Numbered from the stretch's first letter, positions 1-12,449 are shown. The stretch is DNA of 64,000 bases from Argentina anserina (GCF_933775445.1 NC_065873.1:1550001-1614000); one strand, 5' to 3'. The notes: generated from the letters alone by a model not told the origin. Made by a program: numbers and translations.

Positions 1-40
1 AGCCTTCATCACAATATGCTACATAACTAGCAAACATCAG

Positions 41-430
41 GTGATCGATCCACTCGATCGTGACAACACTGTTGCCACCGGCGCTCTGAAGTACGCCTAG
101 TCGAGGCTCGGGAATGGCAACCTCGTCATACTCAAAATAGCCTTACAGCGAGAATTTAGCTGTAGGAAGCGGCTCGTTCACGGCCGCGTCTCCGTCGATA
201 TGTGGGTGGCGGAGAAGCCTTACTACACGTACAAGGCTACACCTTCTTGCACTGGCGGAAAGCAGTGCCGGCCTGCTGCAGTAAACTCGGGATCCAGTGG
301 TGTGGGCAAAGTCTGTTAGGGTGGGGTGTGCTAGACTTCAATGCAGCACAAATTTGTTACATGCAGCACAAATTTGTTACATGCAGCTATGATTGATCCA
401 CCAGGCAACTACATCGGCCAGCGTCTCTAG
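41..430 (+). pseudogene. Decayed PR-1 (CAP superfamily) gene copy
   Basis: This is a broken relative of the two intact PR-1 genes in the window. A recognisable stretch reads [19 protein letters not shown] near 200-260, matching [18 protein letters not shown] of the intact genes, and a trace of the CAP C-terminus (GNYIGQR-like) lies near 400-430. The reading frame is interrupted by stops and shifts, for example the in-frame TAG near 317, and no signal-peptide start is visible. A 20-bp tandem duplication (341-360 and 361-380) breaks the region that encodes the last cysteines. It is most likely non-functional. The upstream part may extend to the left of position 41 but is too diverged to place. 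Confidence 0.8.
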
Positions 431-1687
431 CTATTAGGGACAAAAACGTGCTACGTACGTACGTATAGCATATTTGTATTGTACTTGCATATTATATATG
501 ATTTTAGATAAGAGATATTTTTTTGAAAGAGAGTTTAGATAAGAGATTATACGTACATAATGCATGACGCTTTAACCAAAAAAAAAAACATAATGCATGA
601 CGCACATTAGCTATGTCCTCTCCGTCTTGCCTCCCATCTCCACTCCTGCCATGCTCCTTCCTCTCCCTCGTTTCCTTCATTTGGTGTTCTTCTCTCATCT
701 CTTACCTTAATTTATTATCTACAGTTACTATCACCGTACCCTGACGTAACCTTAAACCTTGTCGTCCAAGACGGATAATGAGATAAATTAATGAAGGATT
801 TCAAGTCACCAAGCATTTACATTTCTTATCTGCTAATTTCACACTTCCGGTGGTTGCTCATCCCCGGCTGCTTTTGATCGTGAAATCCCGCTATGAGTGC
901 TATCTTGGGGCTTGGCTTGTTTCTATTATCTTTACTTTTTAGTTTTTAATTCTGTATGGTCTAATTGGTGAGGGCCTTTGGTGCCCTCTTAGCTCTCACT
1001 GTAATCTTCTTCGTTGATTGCTTGTTTAATGAAGTTGCTTCTGATGCCAACAAAACAAATTAAAGAACAATAATATATAAGACATGCATCGGATAAGTAC
1101 TCGATGGCGCTGAAGTCGATTATCACCCAATTGAGTTTGTTCTTTAGCTTTGGTTTTTTCCTGCAACTACATATTTCTATTTCTATAAATACATCATATC
1201 GATCAGTAAATGGTAACAAAACCTGCCCCGATGGTGAGCTGAGCCTTCTTAATTACTTAAAATTGTATTCAAATAGAAGAAGCTATACGAGGAAGCAAGA
1301 CTACGTACTCAAACTATCTCTTGTCACAGAGAGATATATGAGATAACGTCCTTTTTCGAACTCCTTAAAAAAAAATTCTTTTTCGAACTACATATTTACA
1401 CACAATCGATGTATGAGATAATATGATATAGGTTTGCAAGTTCTACATATACGTTGAAGTCTTATCATGTGGAAGTGGAACACAAAGCTTATTCCTCCCA
1501 GATTAACGGTTAACCTGGCTTGAAATGAGTAAAAAAGGCATTGAGTACGTATTTTAGAATGTGTAGCCGGTGGATAAGAACTTATCTGGAGATTTTGCAA
1601 ACATAAAAACAAACTTAGTAGCGGTGCCTTCATAGGTAAGACTAATCTTAGTTAATTTCCACTTGCACTGTAAACTAGCTAGTTTTG
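431..1687. other. Intergenic, no gene recognised
   Basis: This is AT-rich sequence between the PR-1 relic and the duplicated block. Only short chance reading frames are present, and no conserved motif, terminal inverted repeat or RNA gene was seen. Confidence 0.5.
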
Positions 1688-2417
1688 CCCAAAATGTGTT
1701 AAACACGGCATTCAAAGTACCACAATCTACTTTCAATTCATATATATTCAAATGAAAATGAACCTCGAAGCATTATTTTGATAAGGGAATGAACATCGAA
1801 AAATTACATTAGTTGGTTCTAATTTTCTATTGAACTTAGTTCTTTTAGCAAAAGAAATAACGTGATCAATAACCACTTGGCAGTTGGCAATTTTTCTAAT
1901 AACCCAGTTTTTTTTTTTAAGTTATAACCCAGTTGAATAGACTTGGCAGAAATCAGAAGGCAAAAGTAGATTGATGTTTTAGGTAAGATTCCAACCCAAA
2001 TTATCAAACTCATAAACTAAATGAGGAGAATCAACAAAATCTAGCTACTTGAATGAAACCTGTCCTTTCGACTTGAACAGCAGTCGAAAATTAACCTGAA
2101 GAGCCTTCTATATATGCAATCAGGTATCCCAACGTAAATGAGAAACAAAATAGATTGGAGTACGTAATTCATTATAAACCTAGCTCGATCAATTCCGATA
2201 TTAATTTTTAATCGTGATTGACTTTCCTTTATTCCGACGTCATTCCAAAATCTAACACTACCGGCATACAAAGTCTTACGTCTAAGGGGGAAGTTTTGAG
2301 GACTGTATTGCTTAAGCTGATAGCATAACTGTGCTTTTGATAACACCCTTTTGATAATATAATCCCACTCTTGTGCATATATAATATGTTACACTCTTGA
2401 TTCGTGTTCCTAATTCC

Positions 2418-2425
2418 TATAAATA
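2418..2425 (+). promoter_or_regulatory. TATA box of left PR-1 gene
   Basis: TATAAATA lies about 85 bp upstream of the PR-1 start codon and is conserved in the right copy. A W-box core (TTGACT, 2218-2223), the type of site bound by WRKY factors, lies about 290 bp upstream of the ATG and is also conserved. Its function is inferred. Confidence 0.6.
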
Positions 2426-2510
2426 GCATAGCAGAATGTCAACATAATCATAAGCTCATAATCCTTTACATAATTACATCGAGTGAAATCAATTATCAGT
2501 TATCACAAAC

Positions 2511-2987
2511 ATGGCTTTTTTTGTTGCATTTCTTTGTCTCATAGGGTTGGCAGTTGTTCACCCCTCCCATGCACAAAACTCACAACAAGACTACCTCGAT
2601 GCACATAACACTGCTCGCGCCCAAGTTGGGGTGACAAACATCATATGGAACAGCACTGTTGCCGCGTATGCTCAGTCCTACGCCAATTCGAGGATAGGCG
2701 ACTGCAATCTCGTGCATTCCGGAGGGCCTTACGGTGAAAATTTGGCGAAAGGAACTGGTTCCTTCACAGGCACAGCTGCAGTGAACTTGTGGGTGGCTGA
2801 GAAGCCTTACTATGACTATGCTTCCAATGCTTGCACTGGGGGAAAAGAATGTCGGCACTATACTCAAGTGGTTTGGGCAAACTCCCTTTCTGTGGGGTGT
2901 GCTAGAGTCCAGTGCACCAATTCGTGGTGGTTCGTCATATGTAACTATTATACTCCAGGCAACTACATCGGAGAACGTCCATATTAA
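2511..2987 (+). CDS. PR1: Pathogenesis-related protein 1 (PR-1), left copy
   Basis: This is an intronless 158-residue secreted CAP/SCP protein of normal PR-1 length. Residues 1-21 form a hydrophobic signal peptide ending PSHA, with predicted cleavage before [12 protein letters not shown]. The CAP signatures follow in order: [20 protein letters not shown] and the C-terminal CNYYTPGNY. The mature part has six cysteines, the usual three disulfides. PR-1 proteins act in the apoplast, bind sterols and mark salicylate-dependent defence. The C-terminal defence peptide motif (CNYx-PxGN) is changed to CNYYTPGN, so the residue after the usual cleavage point is Thr instead of Pro. It differs from the right copy by only four residues. 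The start is the first ATG, preceded by a TATA box. An N-glycosylation sequon (NST) follows IIW. Confidence 0.96.
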   Translation: MAFFVAFLCLIGLAVVHPSHAQNSQQDYLDAHNTARAQVGVTNIIWNSTVAAYAQSYANSRIGDCNLVHSGGPYGENLAKGTGSFTGTAAVNLWVAEKPYYDYASNACTGGKECRHYTQVVWANSLSVGCARVQCTNSWWFVICNYYTPGNYIGERPY

Positions 2988-3575
2988 GAACGTAAGGTTT
3001 TACGCATACTGATATATCTCATGAGAAAAGGTTGTTTACAACTGAAAGATACAATAAGCTTCTTCGAGATATATGGTACTAGGTAGATATATGAACATCA
3101 TCCAATGGATAAAATAAGAGGCGGTATCACGCTTTGGTTCAAAGTGATCACATCCCTCAACATATGTTTTAGCTTCCATTCCCAGGTTTCCTTGTACTGT
3201 TACAAAGAATTTCAAATTTTCAATACATCTTCATTACAGTGGTGCAGTATTTAACTATTTATATAAACATCTTATCAGTCTATGCGATACCCTTTACCCT
3301 TGGTCCTTAGATGTGTCTGTAAAATTTTAACATTTTGCAGATAATGATATTATCGCTCAAACTGCATATCAGCATACCTTTCAAGTCTTTCTTGAAAAAA
3401 AGTAGAATGAAACTTTGCGTTTGAGAAATCCTAAAGATTTCTACAAACATAGCACTGGAATTAATCAAAATATTTCCTTTCCATACAGCTTAATTTATAT
3501 GTTCTAAACTTCTAATGATACATTTCCATTACAATTCATCATACAGCCCTCTGCTACAGTAAATCAATGTACCGT
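2988..3575. other. PR-1 3' flank, duplicated sequence
   Basis: This non-coding 3' flank is shared with the right copy (14669-14974 plus 17251-17480). It ends at the 5-bp target duplication ACCGT (3571-3575) of the solo LTR that follows. No gene is seen. Confidence 0.7.
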
Positions 3576-6220
3576 TGTAACGACCCTAAAATTTCAAGCT
3601 TAAAAACTCAAAATTTTAAAGTCGTTAAACACAAAACAATTTCAATGAAATCGAAATCATTTAACGTGCACAGCGGATCATCACTGAGTTCTCAATACAA
3701 CTCAGTCAAATCGATTATTACAAACCAAATTATAATTCAACTTTATAATAAATGGAAATGAATAATCCTCACAACAACCTCACAAGATAGTCACACAAAA
3801 TCCCCACACAAGCTGGAGGTAAATAACTTCAAGTCCTCTGAGCGGTCCGTCAAATCCCGCTAATCCACACCTGCGGAGTTATCCACTACACCATCGAATT
3901 GGTGCACCGGGATTGTAAACACAAACCCGGTAAGCTTTACAGCTCGTATGAGTAAAATAAAAACATAACTCGCATATCAACATATACGGAAATCCAGAAA
4001 TCAACAAATATAAATGCACTCATGAGTCAATGGACGGCCCATCTGGTCGTCCCAAAGAAATATGAAATAAGACGCTCATGAGAAATTAAGTAACCCTTCT
4101 GGTTACCCAAATGCATTTATATCACGGGTACCAAGAACGCTGGTACACATCTGTTACCCCTCTCGTAATACACCGCCGATATTGGATAGCCACCCGCTAC
4201 CCAACATCCAAAACAATCTGAGTACCCATGAGCAGATAACCACCCGTTACCTCACATGCAGTACTAAGGCAGACAGACTAGAGCTCTAACTGTATCGTAA
4301 CTTTCGCCCGGCCAAAGGCTAGGTTCCGACTTGCCAAACACGTACAATAATCTCACATCATATTGTACCAAATCACGTCCGAAGACAAATCAACATTTTA
4401 ACAATCTCAATGTTAAAATCACGTACAATAATCTCACATCATATTGTACAAATCAAAATCACATGCTCGATATTTAAATCTCGTCATCGAAATGACATAA
4501 ATCACGATAAAATCATAACAGTATATTATATAACAAACTATATATATATGTACATATTTACCATTTATACAATATATATAATCTATTATATCATATACAT
4601 GTTATATTTCATAAACACGTCCGAAGACAAAACTCGTCCGAAGACAAAACATTTTAACAAACTCATGTTAAAACCACGTACAATAATCACACCTCATATT
4701 GTACAAAAATCAAATCACATACTCAATATTTAATTCTCGTCATTCGAAATGACCAATTCCAATGAATTCATAACAGTATATAATATAGCAAACTATATAT
4801 ATATGTACTTATTACCATTTATACGACATATATGTAATCCGCTATATTGTATACGTGTCATAATTCAATATTAAAAACTCTTGCAAAATCTTGAATCACC
4901 GCAAGGGTAGATTCGTAAATAAGTGAGATTTTACTCACCTTTTCAACTCGAGTGTAATTCCACAATTTCCGAAGATAATTCATTTCCTTGATTTATCGAT
5001 CACCTTGAAAAGATAAGAAAAGAAATTTAGAAACGTTTCGTCAACCTTTAAATGTCGAAACAGTAATAATCGGTTACTGTTCAACGATTTTCGGTTTTAC
5101 GAAGTTACTGTTCCCCGTCACTATTCAGTGTTAATGTTCACTGTTACGGTTCACGTTACTGTTACTATTCACGATCACTATTCGCAGTAATAATCACGAT
5201 TACTATTCACAGTAATAATCACGTATTAATGTACAAATACATAACCAATACGTATCGTTGTACGAATACATACTGTTTACGTATTTCTGTACGTATAATC
5301 ACTATTCAAATGTACGTACTGTTTTAGTAAATAAAAGTTACCGAATTACCCTTCCAAAATTACTTTTTACTTTTACTGAAGGTAATTTTAGGATAAAACC
5401 GTAAAAGTAAATAGTAAAACAGTAACTTTTCTGTCATGGGCATTTTTGTCATTTCACATCACAGTAAAATGGTAAAAAGGTAAACCGTAAAATGGTAAAA
5501 ACAGGGGAATTCACCCCATTGTCTCCGATCACTACTCCGGCCTCCAAAATCTTATTCTAACACTCCCAATTCGGCACACAACATCAATATAGCCTTCACA
5601 AGAACTGAAAAACATCAATTAGAGGGTTAGGAGCGGAATTGCCACCTGAAGAACTAAAAATGCAAGCCGAGGATGCTGCTCTGTTCTTGACTCCAATCCG
5701 AGTTGCTACAGTCCTCCTTCTTCATTGCCACTGTCCCTTGGATGGCTGTGATTGCTTCAAAGTCTCTTTTAGATCAATTAGGGTCAGAGGAGCTCTCAAT
5801 TTCGACAAGAAGAAGGGTGACGGTGATGGTGGTGTACCGACGGTAATAAACCCAGAAAAAGAGGAGGAAAAAGAGAGATTAGTCCCTGGTTCATCAAATT
5901 GACATAAAAATTAGATCGGGTATGAAGAGTTTAGGCAAGCTCACCCAAAGAAGGAAGGAAAACATCGTCGAAATCCGCCGGAGATGATGAGCTTCCTCGG
6001 TGGTGTTCGACTGCCTTGATTTAAATCTCACCAATTCGTGGGTGCAACGGATGATCGAGGAACATGGCTTGGAAGAGGATGAAAAGGCGATCAAGATGGT
6101 GGTACTGCGTGTGTTGGGCTCGCCGGAGTGGTGGCGCTAGACGGAGGAGAAAGAGACGGTGTGGTCTCGGTGAAGAAGGAAAAACAGAAGGAGAAAAGAA
6201 ATGAGGGAGAGTGAGCTCGG

Positions 6221-6273
<53 letters not shown>

Positions 6274-6643
6274 AGAAATGGATTTCCACAAATGGAAACC
6301 CTAACAGAAAAAGTTCTATATATACCCATTTCTAAATCGGAAACTAAATTCCATCGTTAATAACTTCCACCTCCGACGTCCGATTCAAACGCGTCACATG
6401 TCCACGCACTCGTATCGACGAGCTCTACAACTTTCGTGAAGAAAGTTTTCACCAACGATCGACGGAATAAAAGTCGATATATTTGTTACGGAAACGTAAC
6501 GTTTTTCAAATTAAGCGTTCCGATAACGTTTTCGTTTTCGATTCCCGACGTTACAAAATGGAACGAACACGATTTAATATTTTCGAAAACTTATAACTTT
6601 AGAAATAGTCGATTAACTCGTCCCGAAAAATCGGGTTATTACA
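3576..6643 (-). mobile_element. Solo LTR (family A, copy 1), 3068 bp
   Basis: The + strand begins TGTAACGACCC and ends GGGTTATTACA, with an exact 5-bp target duplication ACCGT at 3571-3575 and 6644-6648. The right duplicate (about 17471-17490) holds the empty site, which confirms a clean insertion. Both ends match the LTRs of the element at 52797-62126, but in reverse orientation. No internal retrotransposon domain is attached, so it is a solo LTR left by LTR-LTR recombination. A TATA-like run (about 6318-6325 on the minus strand) and a long GA/CT microsatellite (about 6225-6270) mark the LTR promoter and leader. The central region, about 5500-6200, differs from the other two LTRs. Confidence 0.93.
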
Positions 6644-6683
6644 ACCGTACCATTGATCTCTACGATGCGAGAACTAGTTACGT

Positions 6684-7625
6684 AAGACTTTTATGAAAGC
6701 TCGACAATTTTAGAGCGCTTTTTGGGCGTTTGTTACTAACCTCTTCACTCATTGAATTAGTTTTGTCAGGGAAGGATGTTTTCCTACCCCGCTCATTGCT
6801 TTCATCATCTTCATTGTCATCACTACTTTCTTCTTCATCACTGCTACTATCATCTGATTCATCTCCACTACTGCTATCCGCCACTGATATTACAGGCTGA
6901 TAATCAGAAACTGCAGCTTCTGCAGCAGCCACAGCCTCAGGAGTTCGAAGATCAACAACACCCAACCTACAGTCCTGTCAATAAGAGTGTGTCAGAACTC
7001 AATTTTAAATCCAATAGACTAATCAATGAGAGAGAGAGAGAGAGAGACCATACTAACGACTTGAGATTCATCCCCGGTGAGCGCTTGGATGTCATATTTT
7101 TCTGGATTATCCTACATTCACAAGATAAGAAAACAGGCTGCGTGTCAACAAAATTGCCTGCATAGCATAAGGAATGTGGCATTAATTGCAAGTTGGGTAC
7201 GGTAACCTTCGCATCAAGCTGCAATTTCTCATTATGTTCTGCCATGACTCCCAAGAAGTTCCTCATTTTTCCCAACACAGCCAGCCAAACAAACAAAATG
7301 AGCAATAATTTTCAAAGTGATTTTAATATAATATACACAACAGGTAGCATAGACAACTAAAGAACATGATAAACTGCATCCTACAAGTTTAAGCTAAGGG
7401 AAACAGAGATACACTAAGTGTTTATAACAAGGGAATGTCTGAAACTCTTACCAGCTTGTAACAGTAACTCAGTGGACTATGGAAGATGGAAGTTTCATTA
7501 ACAAAAGATAACAAATTCTGACCATCTACTCAGCATTTGAAGGTCAGGAGAGTTGGGTTTTTTTCCCTGTACATGTGCTTATCTTCTTCTATTCTTCATG
7601 ATGTTTGAGGGAAGGCAAAGGAAAA
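6684..7625 (-). pseudogene. Truncated NOPCHAP1/DUF4598-like gene copy
   Basis: It matches exons 3-5 of the complete gene at 17521-19397. Exon 5 (about 6974-6684) codes the TPEAVAAAEAAVS stretch and the Ser/Asp/Glu-rich tract. Exon 4 lies near 7112-7046 and exon 3 near 7276-7206. Exons 1-2 are missing because the duplication ends near 7630. Further damage is visible. One C is lost near 6726 (GGGCG here, GGGCCG in the intact copy), which replaces the basic KKRSKIVELS end. The exon 3 acceptor AG has changed to TG (GGCTGTG here, GGCAGTG in the intact copy). It is a pseudogene. Confidence 0.85.
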
Positions 7626-7630
7626 CATAA

Positions 7631-9169
7631 TTATTTGTATCTTGTACTGTTCCGCGTTTCAGTATTAATGCTTTAGGAGCTGGGCTAAAAGGTTTGGATG
7701 AATCAATAAGACGTTGATTGTAATCCTTTCCAACATTTGAGGCACAGTCTCATTCAGTTCTTAGCTATTCTATAGATTGCCGACCTGTTCCCGGAATTTC
7801 TACCCATTCTGCTTGAATTTTCGGGTAGCAACTTTGTTCAGATCATGTTGAAGAGCTCATATAATATAGTCTATGATGTATTTATTTCTTCAGTATGCAT
7901 CATAGTTCACCTTCACAATCCACATTAGGAGGCAGAACATGATTTTGTTTTAAAATGATATCAAGTTATCAACATTCCCAGTTTCCCGGTTGATTTTGTT
8001 TTAAAATCATTTCGACATTCTCAGTCTCAAGGTTATTTACAGCCACCTTTGATATACTGACAATGAGCCATGCATCTTAAGGTTGAATACTTATTTTGTT
8101 GGAGCGTATCTTATTACTTAGTCTAGAAGACAATTACATTGGATTAAGATAAGAGAAGTTGTATATAGGGTTTGATTTGAGGCAAGATACAACCTTGTTA
8201 GTCACATGTTCTCATAAGCTTTGGGTATCAAAATTGCTTATGGCTTAGCAGACCATGCCTGCAACAATATAGGTCTTCAATTTTGCGCATTATTCATATT
8301 CACCGTGTGTTTCAGATTTGCAGAACTGCTTGAGCTTTGGCAAGTTGGCTTTATTCCAAGGTTGCAGAACTGATGGGTCATAACTATTCTGTGAGGTTAC
8401 TTAACTAGTATGACTTGACCAATTGTAAGTGTTATTATATGAAATTCTTTTCATTTCTGTTATATATGTTACATAACTTGCATCAGATGTTTGTGGTAAA
8501 TGTCATGAATGGGTCTGCTTTGGAACACAACAAGTAGTTGGAAGTTGTAGACTTGAGTACGATCACCACCTCTTGATAGTTCAATTTGATTAGATGATGT
8601 GATCTTTTGGAATTATTTGTTAATCATGTAAGAAAAATGATTTTAGAACTTTCTGTTTGAACAGTCGACTTCCTAATTTCCTTGGAGGCCTTGCTCATCA
8701 AAGTCCCTGGAAGACTTCTAAATTTATAACATTGCTGTCACAGATATTATACTTAATAGGACCTACTTGGGAGGTGGAAGAAAGAGTATGAAGAACTCTT
8801 TACCATATCTTGCATACAAGATTTAGAAAACAAAAACAATAAATTCCAGTGTTTCTGGATCGGTGTGAGAAGAAAACAACAGTACTATTAGGAAAGTGCA
8901 GCAAACGATATATCCTCGCAGTTCACCATCATAATCAGACACAAGTTCTTCAATGAATTATAAAAGACTGAAAGGCATTGAGAATTCTCTACCAAGATAT
9001 ATAATACCAAATAATCAATATAAAGGAAGGTGTATTCAGATATCTAATGTACCAATTATAGCAAAAAACCACTTACAAAATCGAATTATGATAGTAAACT
9101 GAAGCCATAACATGTTTTATATAAGATATCAGCAAAATTTTACACTCTTAAAGAAAAATAATACAAACC
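7631..9169. other. Intergenic / downstream of ABCF4
   Basis: This AT-rich sequence lies past the end of the duplicated block and contains the 3' side of the minus-strand ABCF4 gene. No coding region, RNA gene or transposon end could be supported. Confidence 0.5.
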
Positions 9170-11317
9170 TTACTCATCGACCTCAGCTTTAATTTCTCTT
9201 TGTAGCTCATCCTTGTACTCTTCAAAACTTCTATCAAATTTCTCCACAGTACCATCTTCAACAATCCAAATTTGACTCTTCTCTTCATCATCGCACACCC
9301 TTGAAATGAGTCTAGAGTCATGACTGACCAGTACAACCCCACCGGTGAATTCGTCAAGTGCATCAGCCAGTGCATCAATGCTCTGCATGTCTAAATGATT
9401 TGTGGGTTCATCCAAAAGCAGAATGTGGGGCTTTGACATGGATATCGATGTGAAGACAACTCGAGCTTTCTGTCCTCCAGATAATTTTGCAATAGGAGTA
9501 AGATGGTTGTGGCTAGGGAGCCCAAACTTTCCGAGTTTTGCACGCACAGCCTCCTGCTTGCTAAATCCCTCTTGCTCAGGATGAAGACGTAGAAGATATG
9601 AAACTGGAGTTTCGTCCATTGTCAGGAGGTCCACAAAGTGCTGTGAATACCTACCAATCCTCAACTTCTGACTCCTCCTTACTTCACCCTCAGTAGGAAC
9701 CAAATCACCTGCAAGAAGGTTGAGCAGAGTAGACTTTCCGGCTCCGTTAGGTCCAACAATCGCAACACGAGTGCCCATATCAATACCGACATCAACATCG
9801 GAGAGCCTGAAATCTTCCCTGTTCGGGTAACTGAAGCTGACTTCAATAAGTTGCAAGAGAGGAGGTGTAAGCTCAGTAGGTTCAGGAAAGTGGAACTCCA
9901 CACTATAATCCCTCCACTTCTTAGGAGCCTCAACTTGGGTGTCCTCTTCATCAACCTTTCCCTTGCCTTTGCTCTTTGAGACTTCCTTGTTAATTTGGAA
10001 CTTTGCTCGGTCCTTGACTTTCTCCTGCTGAACCCGACTTCCACTCCTTCTGGCCTTTTTCATCTCCTTATCATAATTTTCAAATTTTTTGTTTACCTCT
10101 TTGCGGCGCTGCTCATATCCAGATTCAAAATCATCAAAATTTCCACGATAGAAATGAAGCTTCAGATCGTGCAGATGAATAATCTCGGTGCACACTGTGT
10201 TAAGAAAATCACGATCGTGTGACACAACCACCAAAGTTTTCTTCCAGCGGCACAAGTATTCCTCTAACCAAAGAACAGCCCTCAAGTCGAGATGATTTGT
10301 TGGTTCATCAAGCAACAAAAGGGTTGGTTGCACAAAAAGTGCCCTAGCTAATGAAATTCTCATTCTCCAACCACCACTGAATGATTTAGTGGGACGGACT
10401 TGCATATCCTTCGTAAATCCCAAACCGGCAAGAATCTTTGAAGCCTGGGCTTCAGCAGCATCTGAACCCATCAGCTGCAATTGTTCGTACAACTCCGCAA
10501 GCTTCTCTCCCACATCATCATCATGACTGTCCTCTTCCCCATCACCAGGAGCAGAATCTGAATTCTGCAGTGCTGCAACCTCTTCCCTGATCTTGACAAG
10601 TTCTTCATTAGCTGAAACAACTGCTTCAATAGCACTTCTATTATCACCAACTACTTCCTGTTCAACTAAAAGAACATCAATGTTCTTTGGTACTGGAATC
10701 TTCCTCCAAGCAAGAAGCTTCAATAGGGTAGATTTACCCATCCCATTTGGACCAACCAAACCATACCTCTTCCCATGAGTTATCTTCACCGATGTATTCT
10801 TTAGCAGTTCCTTTCCTCGAGCTGCCACGGAAAAACTATCTATTGATATATCTTTGATATTAGCATCTGCATCTTCCCCTTCAAGCACTGAAGCTCTGCT
10901 TCCAATAACAACAGTGAAAGCATCACGATCATCTTTCAGAGCCTCCTTCTTTGACAGTTCAGCAGCATGGGCAGCGAGAAGGTCTTTCTTTTCACGTTTT
11001 TTTAACTCTTTCTCAGATACAGATATATCAAGCGTCTTAGACTCAGATCTCCTTTGCTGATTGGACAGTAGTTCCTCTTCCACCTCATCATCAGAGGGAG
11101 GAAGATCAATACCATCAGTGTAGGATGATTTTGGTGCAACTTTTGCCTTTGCAGTGGAGGAAGAGGCTTTCTTGGGCTTATCAGGTTTCTGATCCATGTT
11201 GGCCAACATGGAGGAGACTGTTGGAGCTTTAACTTTCTTTCCATCTTTAGAAGCATCTTTTCCAGTTGACTTACCCTTCGAGGGTGCACCAGCTTCATCT
11301 GACTTCTTTTTTCCCAT
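9170..11317 (-). CDS. ABCF4: ABC transporter F family member 4 (GCN20-type ATPase)
   Basis: This is a soluble twin-ATPase ABC protein of 715 residues, with one uninterrupted coding exon. The N-terminal ~150 residues are lysine-rich and charged, as in ABCF4/GCN4-type proteins. Domain 1 has Walker A GPNGMGKST (about 189-197), signature SFSGGW (312-317) and Walker B LLLLDEPTNHLD (about 333-344). An ABCF linker with charged helices follows (about 395-450). Domain 2 has Walker A GPNGAGKST (522-530), signature LSGGQ (612-616) and Walker B LLLDEPTNHLD. There are no membrane segments. ABCF proteins act on ribosomes and translation control. The Arabidopsis ABCF4/GCN4 group has also been tied to stomatal immunity (established knowledge, not seen here). 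The start is chosen at MGKKKSDE because a good intron acceptor lies just upstream in the leader. Confidence 0.95.
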   Translation of the reverse strand: MGKKKSDEAGAPSKGKSTGKDASKDGKKVKAPTVSSMLANMDQKPDKPKKASSSTAKAKVAPKSSYTDGIDLPPSDDEVEEELLSNQQRRSESKTLDISVSEKELKKREKKDLLAAHAAELSKKEALKDDRDAFTVVIGSRASVLEGEDADANIKDISIDSFSVAARGKELLKNTSVKITHGKRYGLVGPNGMGKSTLLKLLAWRKIPVPKNIDVLLVEQEVVGDNRSAIEAVVSANEELVKIREEVAALQNSDSAPGDGEEDSHDDDVGEKLAELYEQLQLMGSDAAEAQASKILAGLGFTKDMQVRPTKSFSGGWRMRISLARALFVQPTLLLLDEPTNHLDLRAVLWLEEYLCRWKKTLVVVSHDRDFLNTVCTEIIHLHDLKLHFYRGNFDDFESGYEQRRKEVNKKFENYDKEMKKARRSGSRVQQEKVKDRAKFQINKEVSKSKGKGKVDEEDTQVEAPKKWRDYSVEFHFPEPTELTPPLLQLIEVSFSYPNREDFRLSDVDVGIDMGTRVAIVGPNGAGKSTLLNLLAGDLVPTEGEVRRSQKLRIGRYSQHFVDLLTMDETPVSYLLRLHPEQEGFSKQEAVRAKLGKFGLPSHNHLTPIAKLSGGQKARVVFTSISMSKPHILLLDEPTNHLDMQSIDALADALDEFTGGVVLVSHDSRLISRVCDDEEKSQIWIVEDGTVEKFDRSFEEYKDELQREIKAEVDE

Positions 11318-11328
11318 TGCAGCAGTAC

Positions 11329-12449
11329 CTAATTAACAGATAACAGTAAAATGAAATCAACTCTAATAAAGGGACAGTTTCTATCCAAGACGATAACTTG
11401 AATGTACAGCATACAAAACAAATCCTACGCTAAAACTCAAGGGATTATAAGAACACAAGCTTTCCATCTGTCTCTATAACTCATGTACATAATTTTTGGC
11501 GCGAGTTACATCACTATAATAATCTACCATAACGCAATCTATCAGCTCAAAATATAATCAATCCCGCATGCACATGCATATGCAAATTGATAATATATAG
11601 ATAGGACAAGCAAGCTTCATGACTTTGAAAATCAGCCTCCAACTTAATTCCTACGGATTAAGGAGATATATCTCTCATGCAAGGTCAGATGCATCTTATC
11701 CAAACTGAACTTTCTCAAGGAACTATCTTTATACGAGGTAGCTAGTCATAAACTGAATCGAACACACAGTGCCACTTCATACATAATCCCAAAGTTAAAG
11801 ACCGAAAAAAACAACAGATGTCTACTATAAGGATAGACCTACAGACCTACATCAAATCTCAGACATTGCACTCAAAAACAGTCATGCACCTAGTCTTGCA
11901 AAGACCCATTCTAATCAATCCAATAACACATTAGCTGTGACATTAACACATAAATTTCAAGTTGCTTTACCAAAAGATATACATAATAATTTTGATGCAT
12001 AAATCAGAATCCAAAATCGAAACAATAGTAAAGTAGATAACAAAAAATTACAATATAGACGTCAATAATTTTCTATGCAAAGCAGATCTAAGGCTCTTTT
12101 GAGCTGCAAATTGAGCTAACCCTAGTTGCGTAAACCAACTCAATACAGCCTCCATCTCCATTTTACTACTTTCACCAATACCTAACCTCAGTTACAGCTT
12201 GACCTAACAACACATGCATATTCCAACTACACAAGAAACCAAGCTCCAATCGATCAATAAGAAAAACACTGTTAAGCTAACAAAACCGCATCCGGCTTCC
12301 GATTTCATGTAAGAAAATAAAAACAGAAGAGTAATCAAAACACAGAGAGCCATAAACAGATACATGTTTGCAACTGAAGCTCTGAATTTAGAGACTGAAT
12401 TCCATGAAATCGGAATGAAGAGAGAGACTGTGATCAGAGAGGGACTCAC
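11329..12449 (-). other. Intron in the 5' leader of ABCF4
   Basis: On the minus strand a strong donor (GCCGCG then GTGAGT, near 12449) and an acceptor (TTAATTAG, ending 11329) frame a ~1.1-kb intron. The acceptor lies about 11 bases upstream of the ABCF4 ATG. The leader exon (about 12450-12700) contains a CT/GA microsatellite (12607-12626). The splice assignment is inferred from the consensus sites. Confidence 0.65.

Larger units (their letters stand above)
1688..7630. repeat. Segmental duplication, left copy
   Basis: From about 1688 the sequence (AAAATGTGTTAAACACGG) aligns with the block starting at about 13431 (AAAATGTGTTAATCACGG). The similarity continues through the PR-1 promoter and gene, the 3' flank and the NOPCHAP1-like region, and fades near 7630 (right copy near 18482). 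The solo LTR at 3576-6643 is absent from the right copy and so came later. Both copies have the same orientation and flank the ABCF4 gene. Breakpoints are by eye, to within about 20 bp. Confidence 0.9.

Noticed and set aside
5639..5902. 87-residue frame inside the solo LTR
   Set aside because: It lies in the LTR leader region on the strand opposite to LTR transcription, with no conserved counterpart in the other LTRs.
6021..6329. Ser-Leu repeat protein on the minus strand
   Set aside because: It is the translation of a GA/CT microsatellite in the LTR leader.
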